Shown: positions 1 through 7,836 of the stretch, one piece after another
How positions within the stretch are numbered: the first letter of the stretch is position 1
Layout of the letters: each line of letters opens with the position of its first letter
Notes under the pieces: model-generated
The model's database searches: none
The model's input: only the letters and a program-made list of their open reading frames with translations
Told to the model about the DNA's origin: nothing
Program-made: the position numbers and the translations under genes
From: Allobosea sp. UNC402CLCol
GTDB lineage: Bacteria > Pseudomonadota > Alphaproteobacteria > Rhizobiales > Beijerinckiaceae
Direction: 5' to 3'
DNA length: 64,000 nt
Assembly: GCF_000745475.1 (NCBI RefSeq)
Contig: NZ_KN050692.1
Coordinates: forward strand, 327,955 to 391,954

Positions 1-2
1 GC

Positions 3-95
3 TCGCGCTGCTCGCGCTGCTCGGGCTGCTCGCGCTGCTCGGGCTGCTCGGACTGCTCGGGCTGCTCGGACTGCTCGCGCTGCTCGGGCTGCTCG
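3..95 (+). repeat. 9-bp tandem repeat encoding (Ser-X-Cys)n
   Basis: The unit is TCG-NNC-TGC, repeated ten times and followed by one more TCG. Ser is always TCG and Cys always TGC. Only the first two bases of the middle codon change (CGC, GGC, GAC). The array continues off the left edge. Confidence 0.9.
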
Positions 96-494
96 CATGT
101 CGCCTTCCTCTGGAACAAGAAGGACGAGAAGGGCGACCCGAGCGCCGACATCCCGGCCGGACCGCCGCAGGTTCCTGTCATCGAGAATATCCACCAGAAG
201 GTGTTCGAGGCCGCTTCGGCGCCCGGCGCGCTGCGCATGAGCTCGTGGCACACCTGCGGCACGACGCACTGCCGAGCCGGCTGGGTCGTTCATCTTGCAG
301 GCGACGCTGGTTATGCGCTGGAGCGGTTTTTCAACACCGAGCTCGCGGCGATGAAGATTTACGACGCGAGCAGCGATCTTCCCAAGGTCTCGCCCGTCCA
401 CTTCTACGACGGCAACGAAGCCGCCCTCGCCGACATGAAGCGCATGGCGGATCTGGAAGCGGCCGCCAACGCGCCAGAGCCGCAGGCGGCCTGA
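3..494 (+). CDS. Ser-X-Cys repeat phage protein, 5' end outside window
   Basis: The reading frame is open to the left edge, so the start is not seen. Codons from base 3 to 95 spell ten Ser-X-Cys triplets, where X is Arg, Gly or Asp. A short linker and a C-terminal domain of about 130 residues follow, containing WHTCGTTHCRAGW. I recall similar C-terminal domains in phage-related proteins of Rhizobiales, often behind simple repeats, but I know no function. The ORF beginning at GTG 201 is only the tail of this frame. The gene overlaps the next one by TGATG, so it looks like part of the element's rightward operon. The function is unknown and the repeat could be a metal-binding or disulfide-rich segment. 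Confidence 0.7.
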   Translation, partial: SRCSRCSGCSRCSGCSDCSGCSDCSRCSGCSHVAFLWNKKDEKGDPSADIPAGPPQVPVIENIHQKVFEAASAPGALRMSSWHTCGTTHCRAGWVVHLAGDAGYALERFFNTELAAMKIYDASSDLPKVSPVHFYDGNEAALADMKRMADLEAAANAPEPQAA

Positions 495-655
495 TGCCAA
501 CCCGGCGCGCCTCCGATGGTTCGTTGAGGCGCGCCACCCTCGCAGTCCACATGCGGCTCCAAGCCGAAACGGAAGCCCGCAAGGCCGGGCTGCAAATCAC
601 AGCCTGGCGCGACGGCAAGCCGGTCGTCCGCCTCCCGATGAGGAAGCCGAAATGA
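494..655 (+). CDS. small basic hypothetical protein (53 aa)
   Basis: This 53-residue Arg-rich protein starts at the ATG that overlaps the upstream stop (TGATG) and ends in an ATGA overlap with the next gene. That coupling on both sides is the main reason to call it. The residues LAVHMRLQAETEARKAGLQ form a probable amphipathic helix. No family is recognised. It belongs to the integrated element. Confidence 0.5.
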   Translation: MPTRRASDGSLRRATLAVHMRLQAETEARKAGLQITAWRDGKPVVRLPMRKPK

Positions 656-1596
656 CCGAAGCCGCGCTGAAAGAGGATTTCTCATACTGGAAGGCGCAGT
701 TGGCCGGCCAGAACCCCGAACTGACCGACAAGCTGCCGCGTTGCGGCTGCTATCGGTACCGCGGCGATCCGGTCCTGATCCGCGTCGTCGACGGGACCAT
801 GTTCGCCTGGATTGGCCGCAAAGGTCAGCAGACGCGCCGGCTGGCTGACGCCTCGTTCGCGGAGACGACCTTCTCGTTCTTCTGCCGCGACGCCATCAGC
901 TCAGACCTCTACGACGCCGTCGCCAACAAGAACCAGCCGTGGCCGGAGGACATCGAGAGCCTCGACGACGCCCGCTCCAACTTTCCGACCGATCCGTTCG
1001 AAGCGCTGATCGCAGAGCTCGATCTGATCGAGTTGAAGATCGCCGAGTTTTTCAAGACGCCGGTCCTTGCCGGAGACGATGTCCGCGCCCTTCAGGCCGA
1101 CAAGTGGAAGGAACGAGCGCGCGAACTCTCCGGCAAGATCGAGGACATGCGGGTCGCGGCGAAAAAGCCGATCGATCAGCAGGCCAAGGAGATCCAGAAG
1201 AAGTTCGTTCCGCCGCGCGACCGCGCCGATGCCTTGGTCTCCAAGGTCAATACCGGAATGTCGGTCTATTCCCTGGCGAAGAAGCGGGCTGTCGAGGCGC
1301 AGGAAGCCGCTGATCGCGCGGCGCGGGTAAAAGCTGCCGCTGCCATGGGCGAAGCCGCCCCGGTTGAGCAGGCGCCCGTGCGCGGCCGCAGCAAGGTCGC
1401 CACCAACAGCACGACCGTCCGGACGCGCAAGGTGGCCGTCATCAATGATCTGCCCGCCGCGGCAGCTTTCTATGCGGCCCTCCCCGAGCCCCCGGTCCAG
1501 TTCGTGACGGTCATCAAGCAGATGGCCGAGCAGAACCTAAAAACCGGCGTCGCCGTGCCGGGCTGCGAACTGAAAACCCTCGAATACGTCGCCTGA
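652..1596 (+). CDS. phage hypothetical protein with coiled coil, upstream of bet
   Basis: This is a 314-residue protein. Its N-terminal 100 residues are a compact domain containing CGCYRYRG. A charged, helix-rich middle part (about residues 120-235) is likely coiled coil. The C-terminal 50 residues contain ALPEPPVQFVTVIKQMAEQ. It lies nine bases upstream of a Bet-type recombinase gene in the same operon, where phages often keep nuclease or recombination accessory genes, so a role in recombination is possible but unproven. I see no nuclease motif. It starts with an ATGA overlap on the previous gene. Confidence 0.7.
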   Translation: MTEAALKEDFSYWKAQLAGQNPELTDKLPRCGCYRYRGDPVLIRVVDGTMFAWIGRKGQQTRRLADASFAETTFSFFCRDAISSDLYDAVANKNQPWPEDIESLDDARSNFPTDPFEALIAELDLIELKIAEFFKTPVLAGDDVRALQADKWKERARELSGKIEDMRVAAKKPIDQQAKEIQKKFVPPRDRADALVSKVNTGMSVYSLAKKRAVEAQEAADRAARVKAAAAMGEAAPVEQAPVRGRSKVATNSTTVRTRKVAVINDLPAAAAFYAALPEPPVQFVTVIKQMAEQNLKTGVAVPGCELKTLEYVA

Positions 1597-1605
1597 GAGG
1601 CCATC

Positions 1606-2826
1606 ATGAACGCCATTGCCAAAATCGAGCCGCGCAAGTCCGTCATCGCCACCCTTGCCGATTCCTACGGGATGGAGGCGCAGGCCTTCGAGGCGACCTT
1701 GAGGGGTACGGTGTTCCCGGCATCGGGGACGCGCGAGGAATTCGCCGCCTTTGTGCTCGTCGCGAAGGAATACCGGCTGAACCCGCTTCTGCGCGAGATC
1801 TATGCCTTCCCGAAGAAGGGCGGCGGCATCGTTCCGATCGTCGGCATCGACGGCTGGCTGAACCTTATCAATGGCCACCAGCAGTTCGACGGCATGGAAT
1901 TCGACCAGCACGACGACGAGAAGGGCGCTCTGATCGCGGTCACCTGCCGCATCTTCCGCAAGGATCGGTCCCATCCGACGGTGGTGACCGAGTATCTCGA
2001 GGAGTGCATTCGGGGCACCGAGCCCTGGAAGATGAAGCGCCGGATGCTACGCCACAAGGCGGCCATGCAGTGCGCCCGCTATGCCTTCGGCTTCAGCGGC
2101 ATCTACGACGAGGACGAAGCCGCCGATATCGCCCAGGTGCGCGAAGTTGGCGGGGGCTCGCTTCCAACCGCGCCGCCGCCCCCTCCTTCTGACGATGAAC
2201 TCAATTCGGCTTTGAACGTTGAGGATGCAGTCGTCGTTTCCGATTCCGCTGATATCGCTCCCAAGGATGCAGCGGACGCCGCCGGCGCATCGACAACGGC
2301 CCCCCAGTCCGACGATGCGCCGGTGGCACCCTCCGATGATGCGATCGATCCCGAGGCCGAACTGTCGAACCTCGACGAGAAGCTAGGCTTCGCGACCAAC
2401 TCCGATGATGTCGAAGCCTGGTACGTCGAGACGGATGTCGAGGCGGTGCTGGCTGACTTCTCCGGCTTCGTGGAGCGCGCCCGTGAGATCCGCGACCGTC
2501 ACGTTCAGCGGACCTCGCGCCAGACCGATGCATCTCCCGCTGCGCCGTCCGCCGATGAGGCCAGCGACGATGTTCCACCACCTCCGGCCGGCGATGATGA
2601 TGCTGGCCAGCCGGAGGATATGAGCACGCCGGAAGCCTATGAGGCTCTGGTGAAGGCGAAGCTGACCGCCGCCAGCGACTTCAAGGGCTACGAGGAGGTC
2701 CGCTCCTGGTGGAGCGCAACGCGACCTGTCCGGCACGCCCTCGGCATCAAAGAGCACGCTGATATCGAGCGGCTGCAGAACCACTTCGCTGCCCGCAAGG
2801 GCGAGCTCGAAAAGGCGAAGGGCTGA
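1606..2826 (+). CDS. bet: phage recombination protein Bet (RecT family single-strand annealing protein)
   Basis: This is a single-strand annealing recombinase that pairs complementary DNA during phage replication and recombination. Residues 1-180 carry the family hallmarks: LNPLLREIYAFP, GIVPIVGIDGWLNLI, FDGMEF, a RKDR..HPTVVTEYLEEC block, PWKMKRRMLRHKA and ARYAFGFSGIYDEDEA. The remaining 220 residues are an acidic, Ala/Pro/Asp-rich linker and a small C-terminal helical part, longer than in lambda Bet (261 aa). No lambda-type exonuclease gene is seen next to it, so its nuclease partner may lie to the left or be absent. Translation is probably coupled to the genes on either side. Confidence 0.9.
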   Translation: MNAIAKIEPRKSVIATLADSYGMEAQAFEATLRGTVFPASGTREEFAAFVLVAKEYRLNPLLREIYAFPKKGGGIVPIVGIDGWLNLINGHQQFDGMEFDQHDDEKGALIAVTCRIFRKDRSHPTVVTEYLEECIRGTEPWKMKRRMLRHKAAMQCARYAFGFSGIYDEDEAADIAQVREVGGGSLPTAPPPPPSDDELNSALNVEDAVVVSDSADIAPKDAADAAGASTTAPQSDDAPVAPSDDAIDPEAELSNLDEKLGFATNSDDVEAWYVETDVEAVLADFSGFVERAREIRDRHVQRTSRQTDASPAAPSADEASDDVPPPPAGDDDAGQPEDMSTPEAYEALVKAKLTAASDFKGYEEVRSWWSATRPVRHALGIKEHADIERLQNHFAARKGELEKAKG

Positions 2827-2829
2827 GCC

Positions 2830-3264
2830 ATGCAGCGCGGCGACGAAATTCTCGCGCGCTGGGACGGCAAGGCGCTGCGCGCCGTCGGCGGTCGAGATCG
2901 CGACGCCATCGCGGAGTTCCCCGCCGACACCGTGTTCTCGCTGCGGAAGTGGGAACCCGGCACCCAAGGCGCGCGGGCTTTCATCTCCGTTTTCCTGAAG
3001 GTCTTCGCGGAAGCGCACCCCGACGCAACCATGACGGATCAGAAGCTCAAGGCGAGCCTCAAGGCTACGCATCATTGGATTGACGGCGTCGTGTTCGACG
3101 AGGCCGGCGGCGAAGCGAAGTTCAAATCCATCGGCAAGATGAGCCGGGACGATCTCGCGCTGTTCACGGAGCAGGCCAAGGACTTCGCCGCTGATCTCGG
3201 GCTCGATGTCGCTGCTCTTGAGGCTGAGACGGCAGAGCGCCTGAAGCCGCGGAGGGAGCGGTGA
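2830..3264 (+). CDS. phage hypothetical protein downstream of bet
   Basis: This is a 144-residue protein starting three bases after the bet stop and ending in overlap with the next gene. It contains WDGKALRAVG, FSLRKWEPGTQGARAFISVFLK-type segments and a Lys/Arg-rich C terminus. Position next to bet suggests a DNA metabolism accessory role, in the way NinB-type proteins accompany recombinases, but no diagnostic motif is visible. Function is unassigned. Confidence 0.65.
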   Translation: MQRGDEILARWDGKALRAVGGRDRDAIAEFPADTVFSLRKWEPGTQGARAFISVFLKVFAEAHPDATMTDQKLKASLKATHHWIDGVVFDEAGGEAKFKSIGKMSRDDLALFTEQAKDFAADLGLDVAALEAETAERLKPRRER

Positions 3265-3611
3265 TGGCATCTCCCAATTCTTGGGCTTTCCCCGGCGCGA
3301 AATGCGTCTGCATCGAGGACGATTTTTGCTCCGTCCACCAGGGCAAGTTCTCGATCCCCACTCGCATCCCGATGATCGGTGAAGTCCCGACGATCCGCGA
3401 CTTCGTCGTGGGAGAGGCCAGCTTCGGAACGGGGATGGAGGACGAGGTATATGTGTCCTTCTACGAGATCGAGCTGATGCAGTCCGATGGTCCGCTGAGC
3501 GGTGCAGTCCGGTTCCAGCTTTCGTGCTTTCGTCCTCTTCTCGACCGTCCGACCGACATTTCGATCTTCGAGCGCCTGCTGAAGCCGTCCAAGCAGACGG
3601 AGGATGCGTGA
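3264..3611 (+). CDS. phage hypothetical protein (115 aa)
   Basis: The ATG at 3264 overlaps the upstream TGA; a GTG at 3261 would add one residue. The protein carries Cys residues at CVCIEDDFCSVHQGKF near the N terminus and is otherwise mixed alpha/beta in character. It has no recognised family. It sits in the tightly packed element operon and its stop overlaps the start of the zinc-ribbon gene that follows. Confidence 0.55.
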   Translation: MASPNSWAFPGAKCVCIEDDFCSVHQGKFSIPTRIPMIGEVPTIRDFVVGEASFGTGMEDEVYVSFYEIELMQSDGPLSGAVRFQLSCFRPLLDRPTDISIFERLLKPSKQTEDA

Positions 3612-3772
3612 TGATCTGCGCTCGCTGCCACACCGACACGGTTACATGGCGCGGACCTCTCTCGGCGCTGACGCACACCGAATGCTCTTCGTGCGGCAGC
3701 ATCAACTGCCTGCACGTCGAGCAGCCGGCTGATGCGGAAGGCGATCAGGAGGAGGCTCCTGATGCGTCGTGA
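3611..3772 (+). CDS. small zinc-ribbon-like protein (53 aa)
   Basis: The protein begins MICARCHTDTV and has a second pair, CSSCGS, about 20 residues later. This gives a CxxC...CxxC pattern of a zinc ribbon, followed by an acidic tail. GTG at 3608 is an alternative start. Its ATG overlaps the upstream stop, and its 3' end overlaps the HNH gene by 11 bases, where it supplies the strong AGGAGG for that gene. The function is probably nucleic-acid binding, but this is inference. Confidence 0.55.
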   Translation: MICARCHTDTVTWRGPLSALTHTECSSCGSINCLHVEQPADAEGDQEEAPDAS

Positions 3773-4118
3773 ATTCTCCCGCAAAACCCGATCCCAGGCA
3801 TTTGCCCGCTCCCGAGGAAACTGCGAAGCCTGCGGCGCGCGGCTGATGCCCGGAAAGTTCCGCTACGACCACATCCTGCCCGACGCCCTCGGCGGCGAGC
3901 CGACGCTTGAGAATTGCAAGGTCCAGTGCGTGACCTGCGATGCGCCGAAGACCGCAGCAGACGTCACCCGCATCCGCAAAGCCGACCGCCAGCGGGACAA
4001 GCACACCGGCGCCTATGAGCGGAAGAAGTGGCCGAAGCAGATCCGCCGTCCGGCTCCGCCGCAGCGCCGCGCCACGGCTCCGCTGTCCAAGCCCCTTCCT
4101 CCCCGGCGGTTCACATGA
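3762..4118 (+). CDS. HNH endonuclease
   Basis: This is a 118-residue nuclease of the HNH family. CEACGARL and CVTCDAPK form the two zinc-binding Cys pairs. Between them YDHILPDALGGEPTLENC carries the His of the beta-beta-alpha metal site and the Asn. The C-terminal third is basic and Pro-rich, suited to DNA binding. ATG 3762 is chosen because AGGAGG lies a few bases upstream; an in-frame ATG at 3732 would add ten residues. Small HNH proteins are common in temperate phage early regions. Confidence 0.85.
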   Translation: MRREFSRKTRSQAFARSRGNCEACGARLMPGKFRYDHILPDALGGEPTLENCKVQCVTCDAPKTAADVTRIRKADRQRDKHTGAYERKKWPKQIRRPAPPQRRATAPLSKPLPPRRFT

Positions 4119-4155
4119 GCCCCCGCCCTTTCCCCAATCGCAAGAGGAGCAAGCC

Positions 4156-4404
4156 GTGAGCGATATCGACGGAACGATGGCATTCGACAACGTCATGGAT
4201 CGACTGCTCGATGAGCGCGAGTTTCGCATCACCGTAGTGCGCGAGCGTGATGAGACGCGCCGAGAGGTGGCGGTGGGGCAGCAGCGGATCCGCGAACTGG
4301 AGCGCGATCTCAGCAAAGCCAATGCCGATCTCGTTCGCTGGAAGGCTCTGGTGCCCCAGGACGTGCGCGAGAAAGCCGAGAAATCCGACGAGATCCCGTT
4401 CTGA
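4156..4404 (+). CDS. small coiled-coil phage protein
   Basis: A GTG start at 4156 follows AGAGGAGC with proper spacing. The 82-residue product is highly charged, and residues 20-65 (LLDEREF through SKANADLV) read as a heptad coiled coil. It resembles anonymous proteins from phage early regions. The function is unknown. ATG 4177 is an alternative start. Confidence 0.5.
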   Translation: MSDIDGTMAFDNVMDRLLDEREFRITVVRERDETRREVAVGQQRIRELERDLSKANADLVRWKALVPQDVREKAEKSDEIPF

Positions 4405-4412
4405 GGCGCCCT

Positions 4413-4667
4413 ATGAAGCCGATCACCATCACCTTCGGCACGTCGTCTGCCGGCGCTCGCTATTTCGATGTCGAGCAGGGCGGCAAGGTCTGCGACGGGC
4501 TGGCCTGGGACGAGATGCTTGGCCAGGTCGTCACGCTGACGCTGCAAGCGCAGCCCGGCGGCCGGGCCTATCCGATGAAGACACCGGCGGAGTGGCAGGC
4601 AGAGCGCGAACGTCGCGCCGTCGCTGCTGCCCGCCGCGAGCACGAAGCAGAGTGGGACGCGGCATGA
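4413..4667 (+). CDS. phage hypothetical protein (84 aa)
   Basis: The product has an N-terminal beta-rich part (TITFGTSSAGARYFDV) and an Arg/Glu/Ala helix at the C terminus. It begins eight bases after the previous stop and overlaps the next start by ATGA. It has no recognised family; operon position and coupling are the support. Confidence 0.55.
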   Translation: MKPITITFGTSSAGARYFDVEQGGKVCDGLAWDEMLGQVVTLTLQAQPGGRAYPMKTPAEWQAERERRAVAAARREHEAEWDAA

Positions 4668-4858
4668 GCAGGTTCAAGCCCCGCACCCCGAAATGGCCTT
4701 GGCGCAATTTCCTGACGGCCGATGAGGCTCGAATTCTCGCTCGAGCCGATGCAGCCAAGTCCGAATGGAAGCGGCTGAACGTCGAACGGGCCGCCATCAC
4801 GAACAGAGCGATCCAGCGGGCGAAGGCCAACGCAGGGCGGGAGGTGGAGAATGGCTGA
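4664..4858 (+). CDS. phage hypothetical protein (64 aa)
   Basis: The ATG at 4664 overlaps the previous stop. The product is basic, beginning with PRTPKWPWRNF, followed by a long helix rich in Ala, Glu and Arg. It overlaps the next gene by eight bases. No homology is recognised. Confidence 0.5.
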   Translation: MSRFKPRTPKWPWRNFLTADEARILARADAAKSEWKRLNVERAAITNRAIQRAKANAGREVENG

Positions 4859-5147
4859 CAGCCCCATCAATATGGATGACGCCCGGCCCGAGGCGGCCGC
4901 CCATCCTGATCTCGCCATCCGGCTTTTCCCGTTGGCCGATGCGCAGGCTGCCGACGCTCTCAAGCCCATCCCCCGCCAGGGCGTCGGCAGCCAATCCGCT
5001 CAGGTCTATCGATATCGTTGGGACCGCTGCGGCCGTAAGGGCCAGTGCTGCCGCGTCTTCGCGCGCGGCACGATGAACAGCGCCGGCCTTCAGTTCGAGG
5101 ACGGCTTTCGCATGGTCTCCTCCGGCAACGCGCTGAGGAGGGCGTGA
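4851..5147 (+). CDS. phage hypothetical protein (98 aa) with Cys cluster
   Basis: The 98-residue protein has a C-terminal half with YRYRWDRCGRKGQCCRVFARG, a basic segment with three Cys that may bind metal or DNA. It starts inside the preceding gene and ends three bases before the winged-helix gene. No family is recognised. Confidence 0.5.
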   Translation: MADSPINMDDARPEAAAHPDLAIRLFPLADAQAADALKPIPRQGVGSQSAQVYRYRWDRCGRKGQCCRVFARGTMNSAGLQFEDGFRMVSSGNALRRA

Positions 5148-5149
5148 CA

Positions 5150-5443
5150 ATGCAACTGGCGCCGCAACCCTCCCAGGTCCGCTACACGGTCGATCCTCGC
5201 GACGTGCCGCCGGTCAAGGCTGCGCGTCGCCTTCATCTGACCCTGTCGGAGTTCGAGCGCATCCTTCCACGCCTGCTTCAGCGCGGTTTCCCACGACCGG
5301 ATCCGGACACGGGCAACTACGATCTGAAGGCTGTCGATCAATGGATGGATAACCGCTCGACCTTGACCCCCGCGAATCAGCCGCGCGATGCTCGAGAGGT
5401 TACCGCTGAGCGCCTTGCCGAATTGGCTAAGAGGCGCCGATGA
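5150..5443 (+). CDS. winged-helix DNA-binding protein, candidate excisionase
   Basis: The 97-residue protein contains VPPVKAARRLHLTLSEFERILPRLLQRGFPRPDPDTGNYDL-type sequence. This is the MerR/AlpA-like winged helix-turn-helix seen in phage excisionases and small regulators: helix-turn-helix, then a wing ending in YDLKAVDQWM. It overlaps the integrase start by four bases (ATGA at 5440). That arrangement is typical of an Xis or directionality factor, though a repressor role cannot be excluded. GAGGAGGGCG upstream supports ATG 5150. Confidence 0.65.
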   Translation: MQLAPQPSQVRYTVDPRDVPPVKAARRLHLTLSEFERILPRLLQRGFPRPDPDTGNYDLKAVDQWMDNRSTLTPANQPRDAREVTAERLAELAKRRR

Positions 5444-6699
5444 ACCGCATCGAGCACCTCATGGGCAAAGACACGATCCGGCACCTGATCTTCATGAGGA
5501 ACAGGTGGCGCTACAAGCCCTCGCATCTGATGAAGCCGCACGGATTCAAGTTCCTGACGTTCGGCCCTGGTATGATGGTCGGGAACCACAACGTTCCCTC
5601 CCCTGAGGATCAGCAGCGGGCGATCGAGCTCAACGCAGAGTGGGATCGCATACGTCTCGGGCTGCAGCAGGATGCCGCGCCGCGCTACGCGCCGGGTACC
5701 GTCGGCGCTGCCTATCTCCGCGTCATTAAGATGCGCAGCGCTGAGTTGGCGAAACAAGGGCTCAAGCAGAGCAAGGACCAACAGACGAGGGACGACTGGC
5801 CCCGCGCCTGGACCTGGATCGGTCCACTCTGGGGCGACACCGATCCGAAGACGATCCAGCCGGAGGCATTCCTGTCGATCGATGAGAGGACCGGCGAAGC
5901 GACCGGCCTGGTCGCCCTCATTGAGAAGCAGGTCTCGATTTCCGAGCGCCACCGCGTGGTCAAGGTCTGGCGCGCGCTGTGGAAGAAGATGGCAGCGATG
6001 GGATACTGTGCGCTCGATGCTGACCCGTCGCTCGCATTCGCGAACCGAGCCCCAGATGCCCGGCAGGCGATCTGGTCCGAGGGCGAGGTTGTGCGGCTGT
6101 GCAAGCGCGCATGGCGCATGGGGTACAAGGGGCTCGCGGCCTGCATGGCCACGGCTTGGGACAGCCAGCTTTCTCCTATCGACCTGCGATCTCTGACGAC
6201 AGGACAGCGGGCCGACGACATACAGGGCGCGATCTTCTCTCTTGCGCGCACCAAGACCGGGCGCGCCGCCGCGGCGTCCCTCGGCAAGCGCGCAACGTGG
6301 GCGCTAGACGCCTATATCGCCAGCCTCTCGTTTGAGCTTCTGCCGAACGTGCCGATCTTCCGGACGCGTGGAAGCGGCACGACGAAGAAGGGTGGCAAGC
6401 CGCAACCGCCCTCCCCGTACACGAAAAACAAGCTCGCGGAGGACTTCCGGACGATTCGCACGGCGGAGTTAGGCGAGGCCGAGGATCGAAAGCTATCCGA
6501 TATGCGTCGGTCTGGCACGGTTGAGGCCACTGCAGGCGGCGCAGATGCGCAGGCCGTTTCCACCAAGATGGCCAATACGCTCGCTGCCTCAGCCCGGCTT
6601 CAGAAGACCTATAACCCGGTCAACTTGGTTACGGTGCGGGAAGTGGATGCGATCAGGAGAGAGGGCCGGGCCAAGCTTCGCGAGAACAAAACGCGCTGA
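5440..6699 (+). CDS. divergent tyrosine recombinase / phage integrase
   Basis: This 419-residue enzyme is placed at the element boundary, 70 bases from tRNA-Asp. It would catalyse site-specific integration and excision. The C-terminal catalytic half shows ATAWDSQLSPIDLRSLT where box I is expected, RTKTGRAA for the beta-hairpin Lys, LSDMRRSGTVEATAGG for box II, and KTYNPVN with the nucleophilic Tyr near residue 391. Box I lacks the usual TGLRRSE Arg, and the box II His is Ser or Asp. This suggests a divergent subfamily rather than a pseudogene, because the frame is intact and full length. The N-terminal 200 residues would bind arm sites. Confidence 0.8.
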   Translation: MNRIEHLMGKDTIRHLIFMRNRWRYKPSHLMKPHGFKFLTFGPGMMVGNHNVPSPEDQQRAIELNAEWDRIRLGLQQDAAPRYAPGTVGAAYLRVIKMRSAELAKQGLKQSKDQQTRDDWPRAWTWIGPLWGDTDPKTIQPEAFLSIDERTGEATGLVALIEKQVSISERHRVVKVWRALWKKMAAMGYCALDADPSLAFANRAPDARQAIWSEGEVVRLCKRAWRMGYKGLAACMATAWDSQLSPIDLRSLTTGQRADDIQGAIFSLARTKTGRAAAASLGKRATWALDAYIASLSFELLPNVPIFRTRGSGTTKKGGKPQPPSPYTKNKLAEDFRTIRTAELGEAEDRKLSDMRRSGTVEATAGGADAQAVSTKMANTLAASARLQKTYNPVNLVTVREVDAIRREGRAKLRENKTR

Positions 6700-6701
6700 A
6701 A

Positions 6702-6733
6702 TTTGTAACGGAGCCGGCTGGGCGTTTGTAACG
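6702..6733 (+). repeat. direct repeat TTTGTAACG, candidate integrase arm sites
   Basis: TTTGTAACG occurs at 6702-6710 and again at 6725-6733, 23 bases apart, between the integrase stop and the tRNA. Direct repeats in this position suit arm-type integrase binding sites. An 11-base dyad, TTAGTGACTAA, follows at about 6745. The role is inferred from position. Confidence 0.4.
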
Positions 6734-6769
6734 AAAGGAAGAGATTAGTGACTAACCTCTTGATTTATA

Positions 6770-6846
6770 TGGCGCGGGCGACGGGGCTCGAACCCGCGAC
6801 CTCCGGCGTGACAGGCCGGCACTCTAACCAACTGAGCTACGCCCGC
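6770..6846 (-). tRNA. tRNA-Asp (GTC)
   Basis: Read on the minus strand, the acceptor stem GCGGGCG pairs with CGCCCGC. The D arm TAGCTCAGTTGGTTAGAG and the T arm GGTTCGAGCCCC are standard. The anticodon loop CTGTCAC gives GTC. CCA is encoded at the 3' end (6770-6772). The gene is intact and its 3' end faces the integrated element, so it is the likely attB/attR site. Confidence 0.96.
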
Positions 6847-6996
6847 GCTGGGCGACTGAGGCGCGGTGGCCGTCAGCGAGGTGTGGATTATGGCCCCGGG
6901 CCGGAAGTGTCAAGCGCCCGATGCCGGCAAAACCAAATCGGTGGAAAAATATCTCCGGCACCGCGAAAGGACGCGCCCCGCGCCGGGCCGCAAAAC

Positions 6997-7425
6997 TCAT
7001 TCCCGAGAGGCCAGACAGGGATCGAGCATCACATGGCGGGCGTTCTGGCGGGCGTAGCCACCGCGCAGCACCGCCATATCGCCGAGCTTCAGGTCGTTGG
7101 CGCCATAGGTCACGCAGAGCACACGCACGCCCGGATCCGCGCAGACGGCGACATACCAGACCGCGCCATCGGTCTGGATCAGGGTGACGGGGCCGGCGAT
7201 CGCCATATCGACACGCGAATCGCGCGGCACCGATTCCGGGAGCTGGGCCGCGATGCTCTCGCAGCTCGCCGGCGTCGCCGGCTGCTCGGGCTGGGAGAAG
7301 GCGGGGCGCCCCTCGAAGAAGGAATCGGGCAGGAGCGACTGCGCGGCCGCCTGTTGCGCGGCGAGGAGGGCGAAGCCGGCCAGCCACCGCAAGGCAAGAC
7401 CGGGATGTCGTGATCGGAAGCTCAT
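6997..7425 (-). CDS. secreted hypothetical protein
   Basis: Starting at ATG 7425 the protein begins with MSFRSRH, then a hydrophobic segment ending AAQQAAAQS, a clear Sec signal peptide cleaved near residue 27. The mature part (about 115 aa) contains five Cys, and patterns such as AVWYVAVCADPGVRVLCVTY suggest beta strands with disulfides. An in-frame ATG 63 bases upstream would put a hydrophilic extension before the signal, so the shorter start is preferred. The likely location is the periplasm and the function is unknown. Confidence 0.6.
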   Translation of the reverse strand: MSFRSRHPGLALRWLAGFALLAAQQAAAQSLLPDSFFEGRPAFSQPEQPATPASCESIAAQLPESVPRDSRVDMAIAGPVTLIQTDGAVWYVAVCADPGVRVLCVTYGANDLKLGDMAVLRGGYARQNARHVMLDPCLASRE

Positions 7426-7542
7426 GGCCGGAACAGTGCCGACGAAGATGGCGGAATTCGGCTGCGTACCGGAGCGCTTTGCGGGCAACGCTGCCGAGCC
7501 TGCTTGCGATACGCGCGCCGAGGCCTTAAACGCGAGCGCTGA

Positions 7543-7618
7543 GGGCGGTTAGCTCAGTCGGTAGAGCGTCTCGTTTACACCGAGAATGTCGGCGGTTCGA
7601 GCCCGTCACCGCCCACCA
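7543..7618 (+). tRNA. tRNA-Val (TAC)
   Basis: The acceptor stem GGGCGGT pairs with ACCGCCC. The anticodon stem TCTCG/CGAGA encloses TTTACAC, giving TAC. The T arm has GGTTCGAGCCC and CCA is encoded (7616-7618). Confidence 0.95.
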
Positions 7619-7836
7619 TCGCTTGAATCACCACGTCCGGTAAACTCTTCGCTCCGGCTCACGCCGCGTGCGGCGCGGATGTTCTCCCCCACGCCCGAGT
7701 TGCGCGCCCGATTGCCGGCACGGTTTTCGGACCGTCGCGACCGGCCTTCACAGCATTGTTTTCGATTCGTGTGTTGAACGGCCCGGCCCTACGGGCAAAA
7801 CCCTGTCGCGTTCAACGGAAATGGATACCGCACATC

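Larger units (their letters stand above)
1..6769. mobile_element. right end of an integrated element (probable prophage) at tRNA-Asp
   Basis: About twelve co-directional, overlapping small genes include bet, HNH, an Xis-like gene and an integrase. They abut the 3' end of an intact tRNA-Asp on the other strand. The left end and the second attachment site lie outside the window. No capsid, tail, lysis or conjugation genes are seen, so prophage versus another integrative element cannot be settled here. Confidence 0.8.

Noticed and set aside
1..96. Possible CRISPR-like or satellite array
   Set aside because: The 9-bp unit has no spacers, is in frame, and continues into a protein with conserved character.
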